Made by a program: the position numbers and the translations under genes. A DNA stretch of 64,000 nucleotides from Diadema setosum (taxonomy: Eukaryota > Echinodermata > Echinoidea > Diadematoida > Diadematidae): the NCBI GenBank assembly GCA_033980235.1, contig CM067075.1, positions 34,668,385 to 34,732,384 of the forward strand. Reading direction: 5' to 3'. Below, one piece after another: positions 44,673-56,185 of this stretch. The notes under the pieces were generated by a model that saw nothing but the letters and a program-made list of their open reading frames with translations, was not told the DNA's origin and searched no databases. Positions within the stretch are counted from its first letter, which is position 1. The number at the start of each line of letters is the position of its first letter.

Positions 44673-45345
44673 TAATAATTCAATTCAATTCAATTTATTT
44701 TCATATTTCTCAAGGAAGGAATATACATCAAATATGATAAAATGAAGTGAATCATAATATCCGGCCTGGATGCACAGTAAATTAATGTAAACATATAAAA
44801 CATAGCGGTCAGTCTTCGTAAGTTTGGATCTAATGTATAACGCTAAAGAAATATGATGGAACCTACTTAAAAGCGAGCTTGTTAAGAGTAGGTCCCAAAT
44901 TCTGAACAGAGTGTAAGAAACAGATGAGGAGCACGGATGCAACGTAGGACCAAAATAAAGAAAAACAAAAATGAAAGGCAAAAATACCCGGGGCGATTAC
45001 AGAATCTTCTCAATACAAATAGTGATAAGCAGACAACCACATTCTGCAGACGTAAAAACAGTTGATTTAGCAATGTTGACAATATGGTGTAATAATACGA
45101 TTTGAATAATGTTGAAAAAAGAACAACTCGACATGCGAGTCCTCGGAAGAGACACGGGAAGCCTAAAGAGTGAACATACAAGCACTAACATTGAAAAAAA
45201 AATAGAATTACCAGCCAGCATAGCACTGAGATGAATACAACAAAGCCAGCTGTTCACGCGTTCCGAAGTCTTAGGGTACGAGAAAGGGTACTGGTGTGGA
45301 AGAATTTAAGAGCGCAAACAGAGAGGCTCAACTGAATTATTTAAT
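44673..45345 (-). mobile_element. LINE-like 3' fragment, antisense
   Basis: Absent from the unit 3 paralogue (tatgaacatgattatgaagc). It starts at the (AATTC)n tail next to tttattttcatatttctc and ends near gaattatttaattatgaag, with ataatt/aattat at both edges as a possible target duplication. The ORFs in it are hydrophobic low-complexity and show no RT motif; I read it as a 3' UTR-only copy. Confidence 0.6.
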
Positions 45346-45699
45346 TATGAAGCATTAAGAATAATATACTAATAAGTCGTTATACTATCGTTATACTCAT
45401 GAGTATCCTTTATTCAACGAGAGAATTTTTACGCCCGTCAATTTCAAGCCCACGTCTGTGTATGTCATTGTAACAGCTCAGCTGAAATTCGTTGGTCAGA
45501 AGATAAATGGGATATTTCTGCAATGGCTTGGTTTATCTTCGGCATTCAATGTTGGTATTAGTTACGTTGAGACGGTGATGGTACAGTTTTCGTCAGGATG
45601 GGATTCAGGTGTTCACTTTCTGCTAGATAATTTAGAAACTATTTGTAAGAAATTGTATATTGAAATTATTAAATTGAAAGTATACAATTCGAAAAAGAA

Positions 45700-45960
45700 T
45701 TAAAAGTTTTTTTTTTTTTTATAAAAATCGGCTCTGAAATGGCCGACACATCCAAAACCAAAGAGGCCATAAAAAAGGGTGGGTCCCATTTTCTATTATT
45801 ATGATTTTTTTTTATATCTCTGTCATTTCAAAGCCGATCTTTATCAAATTAACGTTTAATTCCTCTTAGATTTGTATTCTCTCTAACATTTTAAATTAAC
45901 GTTTCCGTTGGCTCTAAAAAGTTAAAATCTGAATCAATATCGCAACCAAACTTTAATTTC
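45700..45960. mobile_element. Old TTAA MITE remnant, unit 4
   Basis: Orthologous in place to 36340-36608 (aaaatggccgacacatcc, gggtgggtcccattt, tatctctgtcatttcaaagcc). The right end is deleted; the sequence goes straight from aaactttaatttc to cttgaagttatgg. Confidence 0.6.
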
Positions 45961-47519
45961 ATTTTGATGTTCCCTTGAAGTTATGGAACACCGTCTAAAT
46001 GTAACTCCTAACTCCCTGCTTTTCAACATCCATCCTATCATGCCTATGGAGAAAGCAGGGTAATGAATTGAATAGGAAATCCATTAGCGACATTTCCGAA
46101 GGAAAAGAGCTAAGAAACTGAGAATTCCAGAATGATTTCTTGATGCTACGCTGTCTTTTGATATTTCATTCAATGCACATAAGAAAAAAAAATAAATTGA
46201 CCATGCAGCGAACTCTTATCAGCGTAGTCAGTATGGACTGATCGATAAAACTGTTCGAAGGAAATGAAGTACTAGTAACTGTTTGATGAAATTGCAATAA
46301 TTGAATACTGATATTTTTCATTCGTAGTGGATTTTCTTGGCTTCACCGTAACGATTCTTGGTTGTTGTTTGTTTTGTTTTGTCTTTTTTTGAGGGGGGAT
46401 AAAAAACAACTCACCTAAATGATTTTATGATACCCGTTAATCCCCCCCCCCCCTCCCCATATACACTTATACTTACTTATTTTTTTTTGCTTTAACTTTT
46501 CGGGAACGATGGTGTAGGACAGGGCTTTACACACGCACTAAGAATCGTTTTATCTGGAGACGATTAAAGAGAAGCAATTAGGAATAATATCTAAGATATT
46601 TGAAAAAAAATACAGCATAGAATAGAATCATTACGAAACTGTTCTTGTGTTGAGTTGCTTCTTTTGCAACGGATTGTCAGCCAGCTGTACAATATCTGTT
46701 CATGTGACAACAATGTTAGTACAACCATCCAGACATGTCTCGTTTTTATCCAATGCGTTATTTCAAATGTCCTATCCTGTTTGCTCTTTCTTCTAAATAG
46801 CAATCGTTGACTTTTTGCTGTGGAATTTGCTCATGCTTTTAGGCTCGGATACTTACTTATAACTACACCACCTGTATAGGATTGTCAGACAAGTTTACTA
46901 TAGGAGGCCAAGGACTGCTATGATCAGGTTCACCAATAATTCTGCAACTGACGTTTGAAGTCGCTAGAATGTTCAGGAAGGCACGTAGGTAATAACTATG
47001 TTGGTCATAATGATTGATCGTGTGCAACTTTAATTCAACTTATCTACAAGCCTGTAAATATCACAGCGGGGGCGGATCGATTGTCATTGTGTGTGTGGTA
47101 AATGTGTATTTGTGTTTGTGTGTGGGGGGAGGGGACTCTTTGTGTTGTGCCGGGGAGTGGATGGGAGGACGTCATGGGGAGCAATAAGGGCAGTTGTCGT
47201 GCAGGGGCCGCGGACCGTTTTTCAGTTCGTGTGTGTGTGTGTGTTTGTGTTTTGTGGGGGGTTTTTTGGGGGGGGGAGGCTACGAGACAGTAGAGGGGGG
47301 TAATGGTACCCCGCTTAGATGGGCAGAATCTAAGGGCGGAATAGTCGGAAGTTGAAATTAATGGGGGATTCTTTTCCGATTTTTTTTTCTTTTTTTTTAC
47401 AGAATCAAAACTGTATGGGGGGGGGGGGGAGTAGCAAAATCTTCCTAACCACACCAAGGATCATAGGATGTCGGATGAGATATCTCTGGTAGAGATCGGT
47501 GATTCTAGCAATTTGATTT
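45961..47519. other. Unit 4 spacer, second part
   Basis: Paralogous to 36620-38090. It keeps the ccattagcgacatttcc, tggcttcaccg, gatcaggttcaccaata and GT-rich landmarks, and carries poly-C (46443-46453) and poly-G (about 47418-47429) tracts. The open frames here are low-complexity. Confidence 0.55.
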
Positions 47520-47590
47520 CTGCGCAGAGAGGTTATTGCGCAAATCCTTCCAATGCGCCTGCGTATTGCAGGTGTTTTTCTATTGGTCGA
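47520..47590 (+). promoter_or_regulatory. Conserved promoter-like block, unit 4
   Basis: Reads CTGCGCAGAGAGG, TTATTGCGCAA, AATGCGCCTGCGTATTGCAGG, then inverted CCAAT (ATTGG 47582-47586). The spacing matches units 2, 5 and 6. Confidence 0.5.
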
Positions 47591-47730
47591 GCCCCAACTG
47601 CAACAATGATGTCTTCGGTTTTTGCTTCGAATCCTGTGGGAGTGATAGGTTCGACAATGTTATCTGTCCCAGATGGGGTACTTGATAGACATTTTCCGAG
47701 AAGTCCAATCAAATGAGACTTCGACACACT

Positions 47731-47940
47731 GTCAATTCAATTCAATTCAAAGTTTATTTCATTTTCCGACAAAACATAAGTTACACTTCTTTTGACAACA
47801 GAGAATAAGGTAAACAGAACATTATGTATTGAAAAGAATGTACAACAATTGAGGACCTTATAGTAATTATACATTGTTGTAAAAAAGAAACAGAAGTGAT
47901 CGAAATGAAGTACATGTATAACTTTGCTTAAAGTTATACA
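47731..47940 (-). mobile_element. LINE 3' end inside exon 1 of gene 4
   Basis: (AATTC)n tail, then agtttatttcattttccgac, aacataagtt and acagagaataaggt, matching the 3' end of the LINE at 5466-5560. About 210 bp and antisense to the receptor gene. The paralogous exons read cacagtatcagcatcgttc without interruption. Confidence 0.75.
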
Positions 47941-47996
47941 TCGATCTCGCCATCATCGATCTCGCCATCATCGATCTCGCCATCGATCTCGCCATC
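47940..47996. repeat. CATCGATCTCGCC tandem repeat
   Basis: Four copies of a 13-16 bp unit (catcgatctcgccatcat) next to the LINE insertion. The parent exon has a single catcgttctcgccatcat, so this expansion is local to gene 4. Confidence 0.75.
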
Positions 47997-48762
47997 ATCC
48001 CGACTCGTGAAGAGAGCCTATAGTCAGACTTTTATCGTAAGTGCCATTATATTCATTTCTAGCTTTTCCTTCTCCATCTGATGACAGTTTCTTTGAAGTA
48101 TAAAACATATTTTGATGAGGTGACATTTTCGGTCTTCGGATACAGCACGCTTTACTCGAACCAGTCTTCTTTCTCTTCTTCTTCTTCGTATTTTGTCCTC
48201 GTTTTTATCACCGAGCAAAGCATATAAGTTCACAAGTTCCAATTTCCACTGCACTTTGCTACATCTGTTGCACTCATGGAAGGCTAATGATTGTTCTGAC
48301 TCATGTATGTAGGTTTTTATTTCGATATCAAATACTGTTGAGGACTTTTTTTTTTTCTTCATTTACGTGATTCATGCCATTGACTTTGCACAGTAACTGA
48401 ACAATAAATGAAAGTGTGCGCCACTGAAACTCCATCAATTTTAGACTATCAGGATTGACTTTCTGAATGCTTGGTAAAACTTTTGCAAACAGCAAAATAA
48501 GAAATAGCCAATACAATTTCTACATATTTCAAGAATTATGACTTTTACCGAATAGAAAATATAATTTTGTCATTACTTTCATTGAATTTCCTTGCAAGCT
48601 TCATAATGAGAATTTTGATTCTTAATCTTTGTTGTCTTACTACCTGCTTAAATATCTATACATGCATAATAGTATGTCACTTCAAAACGTAATTTGAGTT
48701 CGATCGTTTATTTTTCTTCTTCCACTATAGAGATATCAGAGACTGACGTAGTCTTCGCCATC

Positions 48763-49959
48763 ATGTGGCCTTTGGTTGTAGCGATTGGTATCATAGTCCA
48801 CGCAGGCATAGCATCACCCCTTAACGCATTTTCTGGTAAAAGCGTCATCTCGAAGGACCGAACCATAGATAAAGAAGGTGTAGGAACTCCGGGAATTCAC
48901 AGAGGTGATTCGTCATGGAATCCCTCTACCGAAACTGACGCGACAAATCAACCAGGTGATCAACCAGAGCTCGACCAATTGCAGTGGGTATGGTTCTTTG
49001 AGTGGACGTGGGTGAATGGTCTGGAGATGAGCTGTGCCTTCGTTGGGATACTAGGAAACCTGCTCGTTATCCTGGCATTACGGATGCAAGTAGGAGTTAA
49101 TAAACATTCGACCGACATCTTCATCGGAGCACTGGCAGTTTCTGATCTACTGACATCCATTTCTATCCTACCCTTACCTCTTGCTGTCAGGGTGCCGCGT
49201 ACACCAGTTGGTACTCTCTACTGTAAGTTTACATACACGCGTTACTTTATGTGGGTCCCAGTCCACATGTCCACTTATACTCTTGTAGGAATAGCCATAG
49301 AACGCACGGTTGCAGTGGTGAGTCCACTACATTTTCGATCTTACGTCACCACTCGCAAAATTTATTCATACATATCGGCGGTGTGTGTTTTTTCGTTTAC
49401 ATCCTGTCTCTATACTGCTGAAGTGACGGTGGTTAACAGCAGTTGTAGGTTCCTTCACGAAGACAAGTTCACCAAAACGATCATGTTCTACTTACTCATG
49501 ATCAGGTTTGGCTTCCCCGTTACCATCATGATCGTGACACAGTTGGTAACGGCATGGTCACTCCATCGTCAATCACGCCGCGTACGCAAGGGTCTTCATG
49601 GTCTTTGTCAGGCCTCTTCGGTATCGTCCACTCACATACGAGCTCGCAACCGCATGGCCAGGCTGACCCTCCTTGTTGTCCTGACATACATCTTGACATT
49701 TGCTCCTCCACATATGACTGCACTGGTATATGTCCTGCAGGGAAAGGTGAACTTGTACGTACGCAGTCCACTTCACAGCGCTGTGTCTGTGCTGATTTGT
49801 ATCAACTCTTGCGCCAACCCTTTCATATACGCATCCCAGTACCCAAGGTTCCGAGCCGCCGTTAGAAATGTTTTCAAGTGTAAACGAGCTGGCAACCGGG
49901 AACATCTCTTTTGTACTGTGAAAAATTCATGCAATACAGAAAATGTCCATAATCATTAA
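48763..49959 (+). CDS. Class A GPCR, receptor gene 4
   Basis: Orphan rhodopsin-family receptor, 398 residues. I place the start at 48763 (MWPLVVAIG), not in the open frame upstream, because the acceptor CTTCTTCCACTATAG ends at 48730 and all paralogues begin at this Met. Signal-like start, Trp-rich pre-TM1, N99, LAVSD D128, Cys 154, ERT 180-182 (ERTVAVV), NPFIY 352-356. The N-terminal sequon of the sisters (NSS) reads NPS here, a sequence unlikely to be glycosylated; loop 2 keeps NSSC. Intracellular loop 3 carries a three-residue insertion (RKGLHGLCQASS versus RKGLSQASS) from a 9-bp gain, close to G-protein contact sites. The tail begins FKCKRAGNREHL. Confidence 0.95.
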   Translation: MWPLVVAIGIIVHAGIASPLNAFSGKSVISKDRTIDKEGVGTPGIHRGDSSWNPSTETDATNQPGDQPELDQLQWVWFFEWTWVNGLEMSCAFVGILGNLLVILALRMQVGVNKHSTDIFIGALAVSDLLTSISILPLPLAVRVPRTPVGTLYCKFTYTRYFMWVPVHMSTYTLVGIAIERTVAVVSPLHFRSYVTTRKIYSYISAVCVFSFTSCLYTAEVTVVNSSCRFLHEDKFTKTIMFYLLMIRFGFPVTIMIVTQLVTAWSLHRQSRRVRKGLHGLCQASSVSSTHIRARNRMARLTLLVVLTYILTFAPPHMTALVYVLQGKVNLYVRSPLHSAVSVLICINSCANPFIYASQYPRFRAAVRNVFKCKRAGNREHLFCTVKNSCNTENVHNH

Positions 49960-51185
49960 TGTGTGCAAGTATTCCCACTCCTATATTTTACGATTTGAGT
50001 CTAGGTTATATACTCGTACATCTATTGCGGAGTTCTTAAAGCTAAACCCCTGTATACTGGAAGTAGATCGATGTCAGCGTCATAGGGAATATTACTATGT
50101 TAGTCCTGTTTTGCAAGAACTTAATAGAAATGAGACTTAATGTCAAATCTACATGTCGAGTGTATTTGCTTTTTTTTTGCAAAAATGAAGCTCAGAAAAA
50201 TCGAAATGCACAGATAACTTGATGTACCATTCAACCACCCATCAGAGAAAGTTGATGAGGAACATTTATTTTTGGTTAGATATATAATTTGCAGCTGAAA
50301 ATCGTTTCCTCAAAATAGTGACCCCCAAATTAAGAGAAATGCGGGCGAAACTTTTCTTCCATATATATTGTGGAACTTATGAGATGTATAACGATCAAAT
50401 CGAATCAATGATCAGGGAACGTTAATCCAAAAACAATGTACTCGAAAGTCACTGAGAGTTATTGATTCGACTAGTTCTAAAAGTGTACAAATAGAATGCT
50501 GATATTAAATTATGACGAACAGGGAAAATTTTACCTCTGGGAAACGTATGCTATGGTTTGCCTTTTACGAGGCAATTTATCCAATTGGATTTTTCGCGAC
50601 GATGATTAATGATTATATGACGATGATGATAGTGATGATAATGAAGAAAATAATGATGATGACAATAAAAAAGTAAAAACGATCATTATCATTACCAACA
50701 ATATCGATGACTTACGTGATGAAACATTCACCATTGATTCAAATACACGCACGTATTCGACCTACCACATGATCACATATTTTATAAACACATTACTGTC
50801 AAAATTAGCATAGAATGCCTACCTTTCTTTTTTCCCGCGCAGATTATAGACATAAATGAAAGCAACGGAAAGTGCTTTAAACATCATCTCTCCACGTAAT
50901 TTCTTACAACTAAACTTTGTTTGAGTTTAAATAATTATACACATGCATGAAGTAAGCCAACCCCCTCCCTTTATACACACAAACTACAGAGGTACGTTGT
51001 ATAAGCATTTTCAAATTTCCAACCTCTCATTAAGTCTATTCTGAAGTAACTTCCTTAATACAAGGCTGATATTTTACATAAGCCTAACATGTAGTATTTC
51101 CTGTGATACGCAATGACCCTATTGGAGCTTTATCAATGGTATGAATAAACATTACAGGACAAGGCAAATACCTGTTTAATTTTTC
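49960..51185. other. Downstream block of gene 4
   Basis: Paralogous to 13211-14200 and 21340-22400: aaatgcacagataacttgatg, caatgatcagggaacgttaatcc, ATGATGAT-rich stretch (50590-50670), ccattgattcaaatacacgcac, cagattatagacataaatgaaag and cttccttaata. No gene. Confidence 0.6.
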
Positions 51186-51378
51186 CAGGATAGCATGCCT
51201 GTACAGTGACGGGGCATTAAACTGCACACTACCTGAACATGAGACTGTTCTGAAGCAAATAATTTTCTCTTAACAATAGATATATAATGTACTCTTAAAT
51301 GAATCCCACAAGAATTGAAACAATCATCCCCCAGCATTCCCACTGATTCCCACTGATCAGTTACTAGCCATTCCCTTT
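51186..51378. mobile_element. Single arm of the palindromic MITE
   Basis: Matches the right arm of 12194-12550: cagtgacgggcatt-like start, gagactgttctgaagcaaat, aatgaatcccacaag, cactgattcccactgatcag and ttactagcc, ending attcccttt. The left arm is missing and several bases differ, so it is an older, half-lost copy. Confidence 0.75.
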
Positions 51379-52204
51379 GAAATATAACATCTTAGCTCTA
51401 TTTTGCAGAAAACCCTATTCAATTTGGTTAAGCGGTCACAGAGATATATATGTGGGTTGTTGTAAAGCCTGGCATGAGTCTGATTCTTCCAAGTTTAGCA
51501 CTTCGATGCTCTTGTGTGTGAAAACAATAGACAGAACTTGGAGGGAAGAGAATCCTGACATCCTCTACAAAATTCCTCATTTTTTTTTTTTTTGACTACT
51601 GAAGCAAATCAAATAGGGTTTTCTACTGTGAGATGTAGGCAATGATTTACAGTTTCATTCCCTGAATTTATATATAGATTGATTCACTATTTTTAAAGAT
51701 ATCTTTGCGGAGGGTCCCGTTGTATTTTTTTTTTGGGGGGGGGAGGAGGGGGGCATACGGTAAAACAGCGATATACAGACTAGGGCCTATATCTAAGCAA
51801 AAAAAGGAACCAGATTACTGGCTTCTCCCTGTGATTAATCGTAGAGAGATTTGACTTATAGCATTATAAAGTACGATGTAGGATATCTGCCAGAAGTATC
51901 AGCATAGTCAATGTAAAGAATAATCTAATATGGTTGTAGACTTCCACTGTAAATTATGGCTGCGTATCAGACTGCATGAACCTTCAAAGCTAGTTAGGTT
52001 TTCGTGAAAAAGGTAGCTGCAGTCGAACATCTTTAAAGCAAAAAAAGAGAAATCTATGGTCGAATCACATCAAAATAAAGACCTTTCTTTTGCAAGCACT
52101 ACCACATAGACAAATAGACTCGTGAACGTGTTTACATCTTTGTGTGCGGATTTTTTGCTGTTTTCAATTCGTAAACGTGAGCGTGTTTACATCTTTTTGT
52201 GCGG
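51379..52204. other. Unit 5 spacer start
   Basis: No gene. A poly-G tract occurs near 51735-51750. From about 51765 it is paralogous to 43670-44000 (acagcgatatacag, aagtacgatgtaggatatctgcc, atgtaaagaataat). Two near-identical copies of a roughly 52-bp segment (tgtttacatcttt...gctgttttcaattc) lie at 52130-52181 and 52187-52232. Confidence 0.5.
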
Positions 52205-52520
52205 ATTTTTTGCTGTTTTCAATTCACTTTTTACATCGGACTTCTAATAAAAGAGGGGCCCACACTCTACAAGCTCTGTCCTTTTAGTGGGTCCCTCCGT
52301 TTTTTTCACACAGTGCATATATTGAAAACTATTTCACTTTCGTTATCTTAGCAACTATTGTAATGTATCGCTACTGTTAGTTTTTTTTTTTTGCTATTAT
52401 TGTTATTTTCTCTGTACAATTGTATACATTGATTTTTTCACTCAAGAAAGTGAGATTTATGTTTGTGTTATATATTGTGGAAAAAACGAATAAATATAAA
52501 CTTGAACTTGAACTTGAACT
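52205..52520 (+). mobile_element. LINE 3' end with TTGAAC tail
   Basis: Contains gggcccacactctacaagct and ttagtgggtccctccg, matching the complement of 5680-5725 in the full LINE. It ends in AATAAATATAAA plus four (CTTGAA) repeats. The unit 4 paralogue (ttacatctttattgaag) lacks it. Confidence 0.75.
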
Positions 52521-54269
52521 TGTTGAAGTATTCGTGCTGATATTTCCCCGCTCCGTAAATAATTAGATGACTAACACTTGTAGCACTAGTGAACTTATTA
52601 AGAAATTGCGATCATTTGACAGTATTCAAAGTTAGGTCTATAAATGCACAATACGCGACATTCCAGAATAAATTAAGCGGGAGAAATTTTGAAGAAAAAA
52701 TATACTTCTTTCGTATATAAGAAAATATCGAGAAAGAACACTCGTATTTTTTGATATACCAATTCAAGTTTATACACATCTATCGATTTGGGTTAATTTT
52801 TTCGTTTGTCACTCCATTTATTGAAATAAGCACACTACATTATCTTAACCTCATGTACGAGGTTCTATACCCATGTAAATCTTGCTGAAACTGCAAAGAA
52901 AATTTGTGCAACGTACTTACGACAATCTATCTGTGCGAGAGGAACATGTCATAGTATGTCAAAATTTCAACAACTATTGGTGACAATAAACGTCTTGCTA
53001 GCAGAGTTGGGGGGGGGGGGGCTACATATCATGTCCTGTTCTATTTCAGTGAAGAACTTCTTTGACATTAGTTTCCGCACCCTACGGTATGTCTACCTAT
53101 TGAAAAGGAATAAATTTGCATACTGTTGTCAATCTTGTCACTACGACCATTTGCTGCAGTGGAAATAACAAATTATGAAACATTCATAATTATATAGGAC
53201 CTACTCATAAGTCGTTTGAAGAATCATACTCATGAGCATCATTTATTCAACGTGAGAATGTTTACGCCCGTCAATTTCAGGAACACGTTTGTGCATGTCA
53301 GCTGAACTGAAAATCGATGATAAGAGGAAAAAGGGTGATATTTCTGGAATGGCTTGCTTTATCTTCGGCATTCAGTGTTGGTTTTAGTTACGTTCAGACG
53401 GTGATGGTATACAGTTTTCGTCAGGATGGGATTCAGGTTTTCACTTTCTGCTAGATAATTTAGAAACTATCTATAAGAAATATTGTATATTAAAATTATT
53501 ATATTGAAAGTATACAATTCCAAAAAGAATGGCGAATTTATTTTATAAAAATCGGCTTTGAAATGGCTGACATATCTAAAACCAAAGAGGCCATTAGAAA
53601 GGGTTGGTCCAATTTCTTATTATGATGACTTTTCTATATCTCTGTCATTTCCAAACCGATGTTAATCAAATTACGTGTAATTTCCCTTAGTATTGTATTT
53701 TTTCTAATATCTTAAATTAGCCGTTCCACATTGTCTTATAAAAAAGTTAAAATCTGCGTCAATATCGCAACACAACTATACTATCCCTTTAAGGGGCAAG
53801 AGCGTATCCTCTAAGTTAACTACCCTTGAAGTTAAGGAACACCGTTTAAGCGTAACTCCAAACTCCCTGCTTTTTAACATCCATCCTATAGAGAGTGCAG
53901 GGAAATGAATTGAATAGGAAATCCATTAGCGACATCTCCGAAGGAAAAGACCTAAGAAACTGAGAATTCCAGATTGATTTCTTGATGTTTCGCTGTCCTT
54001 TGATATTCAATTCCATGCACGTGAGAGGAAAAATAGATTGACAATGCAGGGAACTATTTTCAGTGTAGTCAGTATGGACTGATCGATAACACTTTTCGAA
54101 GGAAATAAAGTAACTGTTCGATGGAAATGCCGTAACTTACTGAATACTGATTTTTTCTTTCGTACTGCATTTCCTTGACTTCACCGTAAGGATTCTATGT
54201 TGTTGTTGGTGGGTTTTTTGTTTTTTTTTTTTTTTGAGGGGGATAAAAAAAGAAATCAAGTAAATGATT
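52521..54269. other. Unit 5 spacer
   Basis: Paralogous to 44030-44650 and 45390-46420. It includes the MITE remnant at 53524-53788, the ccattagcgacatctcc block and the ttgacttcaccg block. A poly-G run lies at 53009-53020. No gene. Confidence 0.55.
53524..53788. mobile_element. Old TTAA MITE remnant, unit 5
   Basis: Same place as 36340-36608: tttgaaatggctgacatatc, gggttggtccaattt, tatctctgtcatttccaaacc, and right end actatcccTTTAA (TTAA 53789-53792). Confidence 0.65.
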
Positions 54270-55135
54270 TTATTGCCGAGCCAATCGGAGGTGTGGGGAG
54301 ACAATTAAGGGATCGCCTGCGGCGTCTGTCCGTCATTCGTCCATCCGTCGTCCGTCCGTCGATCGCCCGTCCGTGACGCTAATAAAACTTCAATACCTCT
54401 CTACTGAGGATTTCAATTACAATCAAACTTGGAGGGAAGAGTGGTTATACAAAATTACACATTTTACCAAACATGAAGGTTACCTCAAGGTCAATGGTCA
54501 CAGGCCGGGGTCAATGAACTTTAGGGCCCAATATTTACCCATTCCATACTGAATTGTGAAATCCCGATAGACTTAATACACAGGCAACCAGGTTCCCGTA
54601 TGGAACCGGTTAAGTTTATACGACGCATTTCGATTATGGCTCATAACTTTTGATCCCTATATCCTTCTGTGACCAAACTTGAAGGGCAGATGTTCCTTGA
54701 AGATTTGAATGTCAACACAAGGTCAAAGGTTACAGACATGGGTCAACGAACTTTCAGGGCCCAATGTTAAGTTTTTACGGCGCATTTCGATTATGGCTCA
54801 TAACGTTTGATCCCTATATCTGTTTGTGACCGAACTTGAATAGTAGATGTCCCTTGGGTAGTTGAAGGTCACCACAATATCAAATGTCACAGACAGGGGT
54901 CAACGAATTTTTAGGGCCCATTGTTAAATTTGTATGGCGAGTTTCGACTATGGCTCAAAACTTTTGATCTCTGTCTGTTTGTGACCAAACTTACTGTAGA
55001 TTGTAAATGTCCCTTGGGGAGTATAAGGTCACCACAATGTGAACGGCCATAGGCGTTACAATGAACTTCCGGAAATTAGAAAAATATTGATTTCTTAGAT
55101 GGGAATAGGCGAAACACAATTTGGCTCTTGCCTTG
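54270..55135. mobile_element. GTCCGTCC minisatellite element
   Basis: Inserted between aatgatttta and tgatacccataatcc, which are adjacent in unit 4 (46420). Edges are gccgagccaa and its rough inverse ttggctcttgcc. The left part is GTCCGTCCGTC-rich (about 54325-54375). Two to three repeats of about 150 bp follow, each with ttttgatccctat, gtgaccaaacttgaa, aggtcaaaggt and tcaacgaac-ttttagggccca. The AGGTCA words are part of the repeat and not evidence of a nuclear-receptor site. Non-coding. Confidence 0.7.
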
Positions 55136-55783
55136 TGATACCCATAATCCCCCCCCCCCCCCATTTACACACATTTATTAGTTTTTATTTTAACTTTTCG
55201 TGAACGATGGTGTAAGACAGGGTTTTACACACGCATTAAGAATCGTTTGATCTGGATACGGTTAAATAGACGAAATTTGGAATAATATCTAAGATATTCT
55301 AAAGAAATACAGCATAGAATGGAATCATTACCAAACTTTTCTTGCGTCGAGTTGCTTCTATTGCAAACGGAATGGTCAGTCAGCTGTACAATATATATCC
55401 ATGTGACAACAATGTCAGTACAACCATCCAGATATGTTTCGTTTTTATCTAATGCTTGTTGATAGTTCAATGCACCAATATCCTACCTTACTTGTAGTTT
55501 CTTCTGAATAGCAATCGTTTACTTTTTGCTGTGGAATTTGCTCATGCCTTTTAGGCTCAGATACTAATTGATAACTACACCTCTATAGGATTGTCAGACA
55601 AGTTTACTATAGGAGACCAAAGACTGCTATGATCAGGTTCAACAATAATGTTGCAACTGACGTTTGAAGTCGGAAGAATGTTCAGGAAAGCACGAAATGT
55701 TGATCATAATGATTAATCCTGTGCAACTTTAATTCAACTGATCTGAAAGGCTTTAAATATCACAGGGGGTGCGGATCGATTAT

Positions 55784-55825
<42 letters not shown>

Positions 55826-56112
55826 GTTAATTGTGTGTGGGGGGAGGGGAACTCTTTGTGTTCTGCCGCGGGAGGGGGTGGGAGTGCGTCACGGCAAGCA
55901 ACAAAGAGGGCAGTACTCGTGCTGGGGCCACAGACCGTTTTTCAATTTGTTTGTGTGTGTGGCTTTATTTTTGTTTTTGAGGGGAGAGGCTATGGGACAG
56001 TGGGGGGTAAAGGTCAACCCCGCTTATTAAAGAATGAAATGTTTATGGGCGGGGGGGGGGGGCGAAAAATCCTCCACACCACGCCAAGATCAGTGATTTC
56101 TAGCAATTTGAT
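55136..56112. other. Unit 5 spacer, end
   Basis: Paralogous to 46430-47510: cgtgaacgatggtgtaagacag, catagaatggaatcattacc, gatcaggttcaacaataatg, a GT microsatellite (55786-55820) and a G tract (56049-56061). The long open frame over it (55769-56257) is GT- and G-run-encoded at its start and exon-1-derived at its end, not a gene. Confidence 0.55.
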
Positions 56113-56185
56113 TTCTGCGCAGAGGGGTTATTGCGCAATTCGCTTCAATGCGCCTGCGTATTGCAGGTGTTTTTCTATTGGTCGA
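56113..56185 (+). promoter_or_regulatory. Conserved promoter-like block, unit 5
   Basis: CTGCGCAGAGGGG, TTATTGCGCAATTCG, CAATGCGCCTGCGTATTGC, inverted CCAAT (ATTGG 56177-56181). Closest in order and spacing to unit 4. Confidence 0.5.

Larger units (their letters stand above)
47587..48036 (+). other. Putative 5'UTR exon 1 of gene 4, with LINE insert
   Basis: Same exon 1 as in other units, ending in ATC|GTAAGT (48037), but lengthened by an antisense LINE 3' end (47731-47940) and a short tandem repeat (47940-47996). The intron would be 48037-48730 (694 nt). Whether the exon still works is unknown. Confidence 0.5.

Noticed and set aside
48694..48762. Open frame extending upstream of the gene 4 start (similarly 56957-57058 for gene 5)
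   Set aside because: It crosses the pyrimidine-rich acceptor and is not conserved in genes 1-3, so it is intron sequence; the shared Met is the start.
54480..54900. AGGTCA words as a nuclear-receptor response cluster
   Set aside because: They are part of each minisatellite repeat, so their number reflects repeat copies, not selection for binding.
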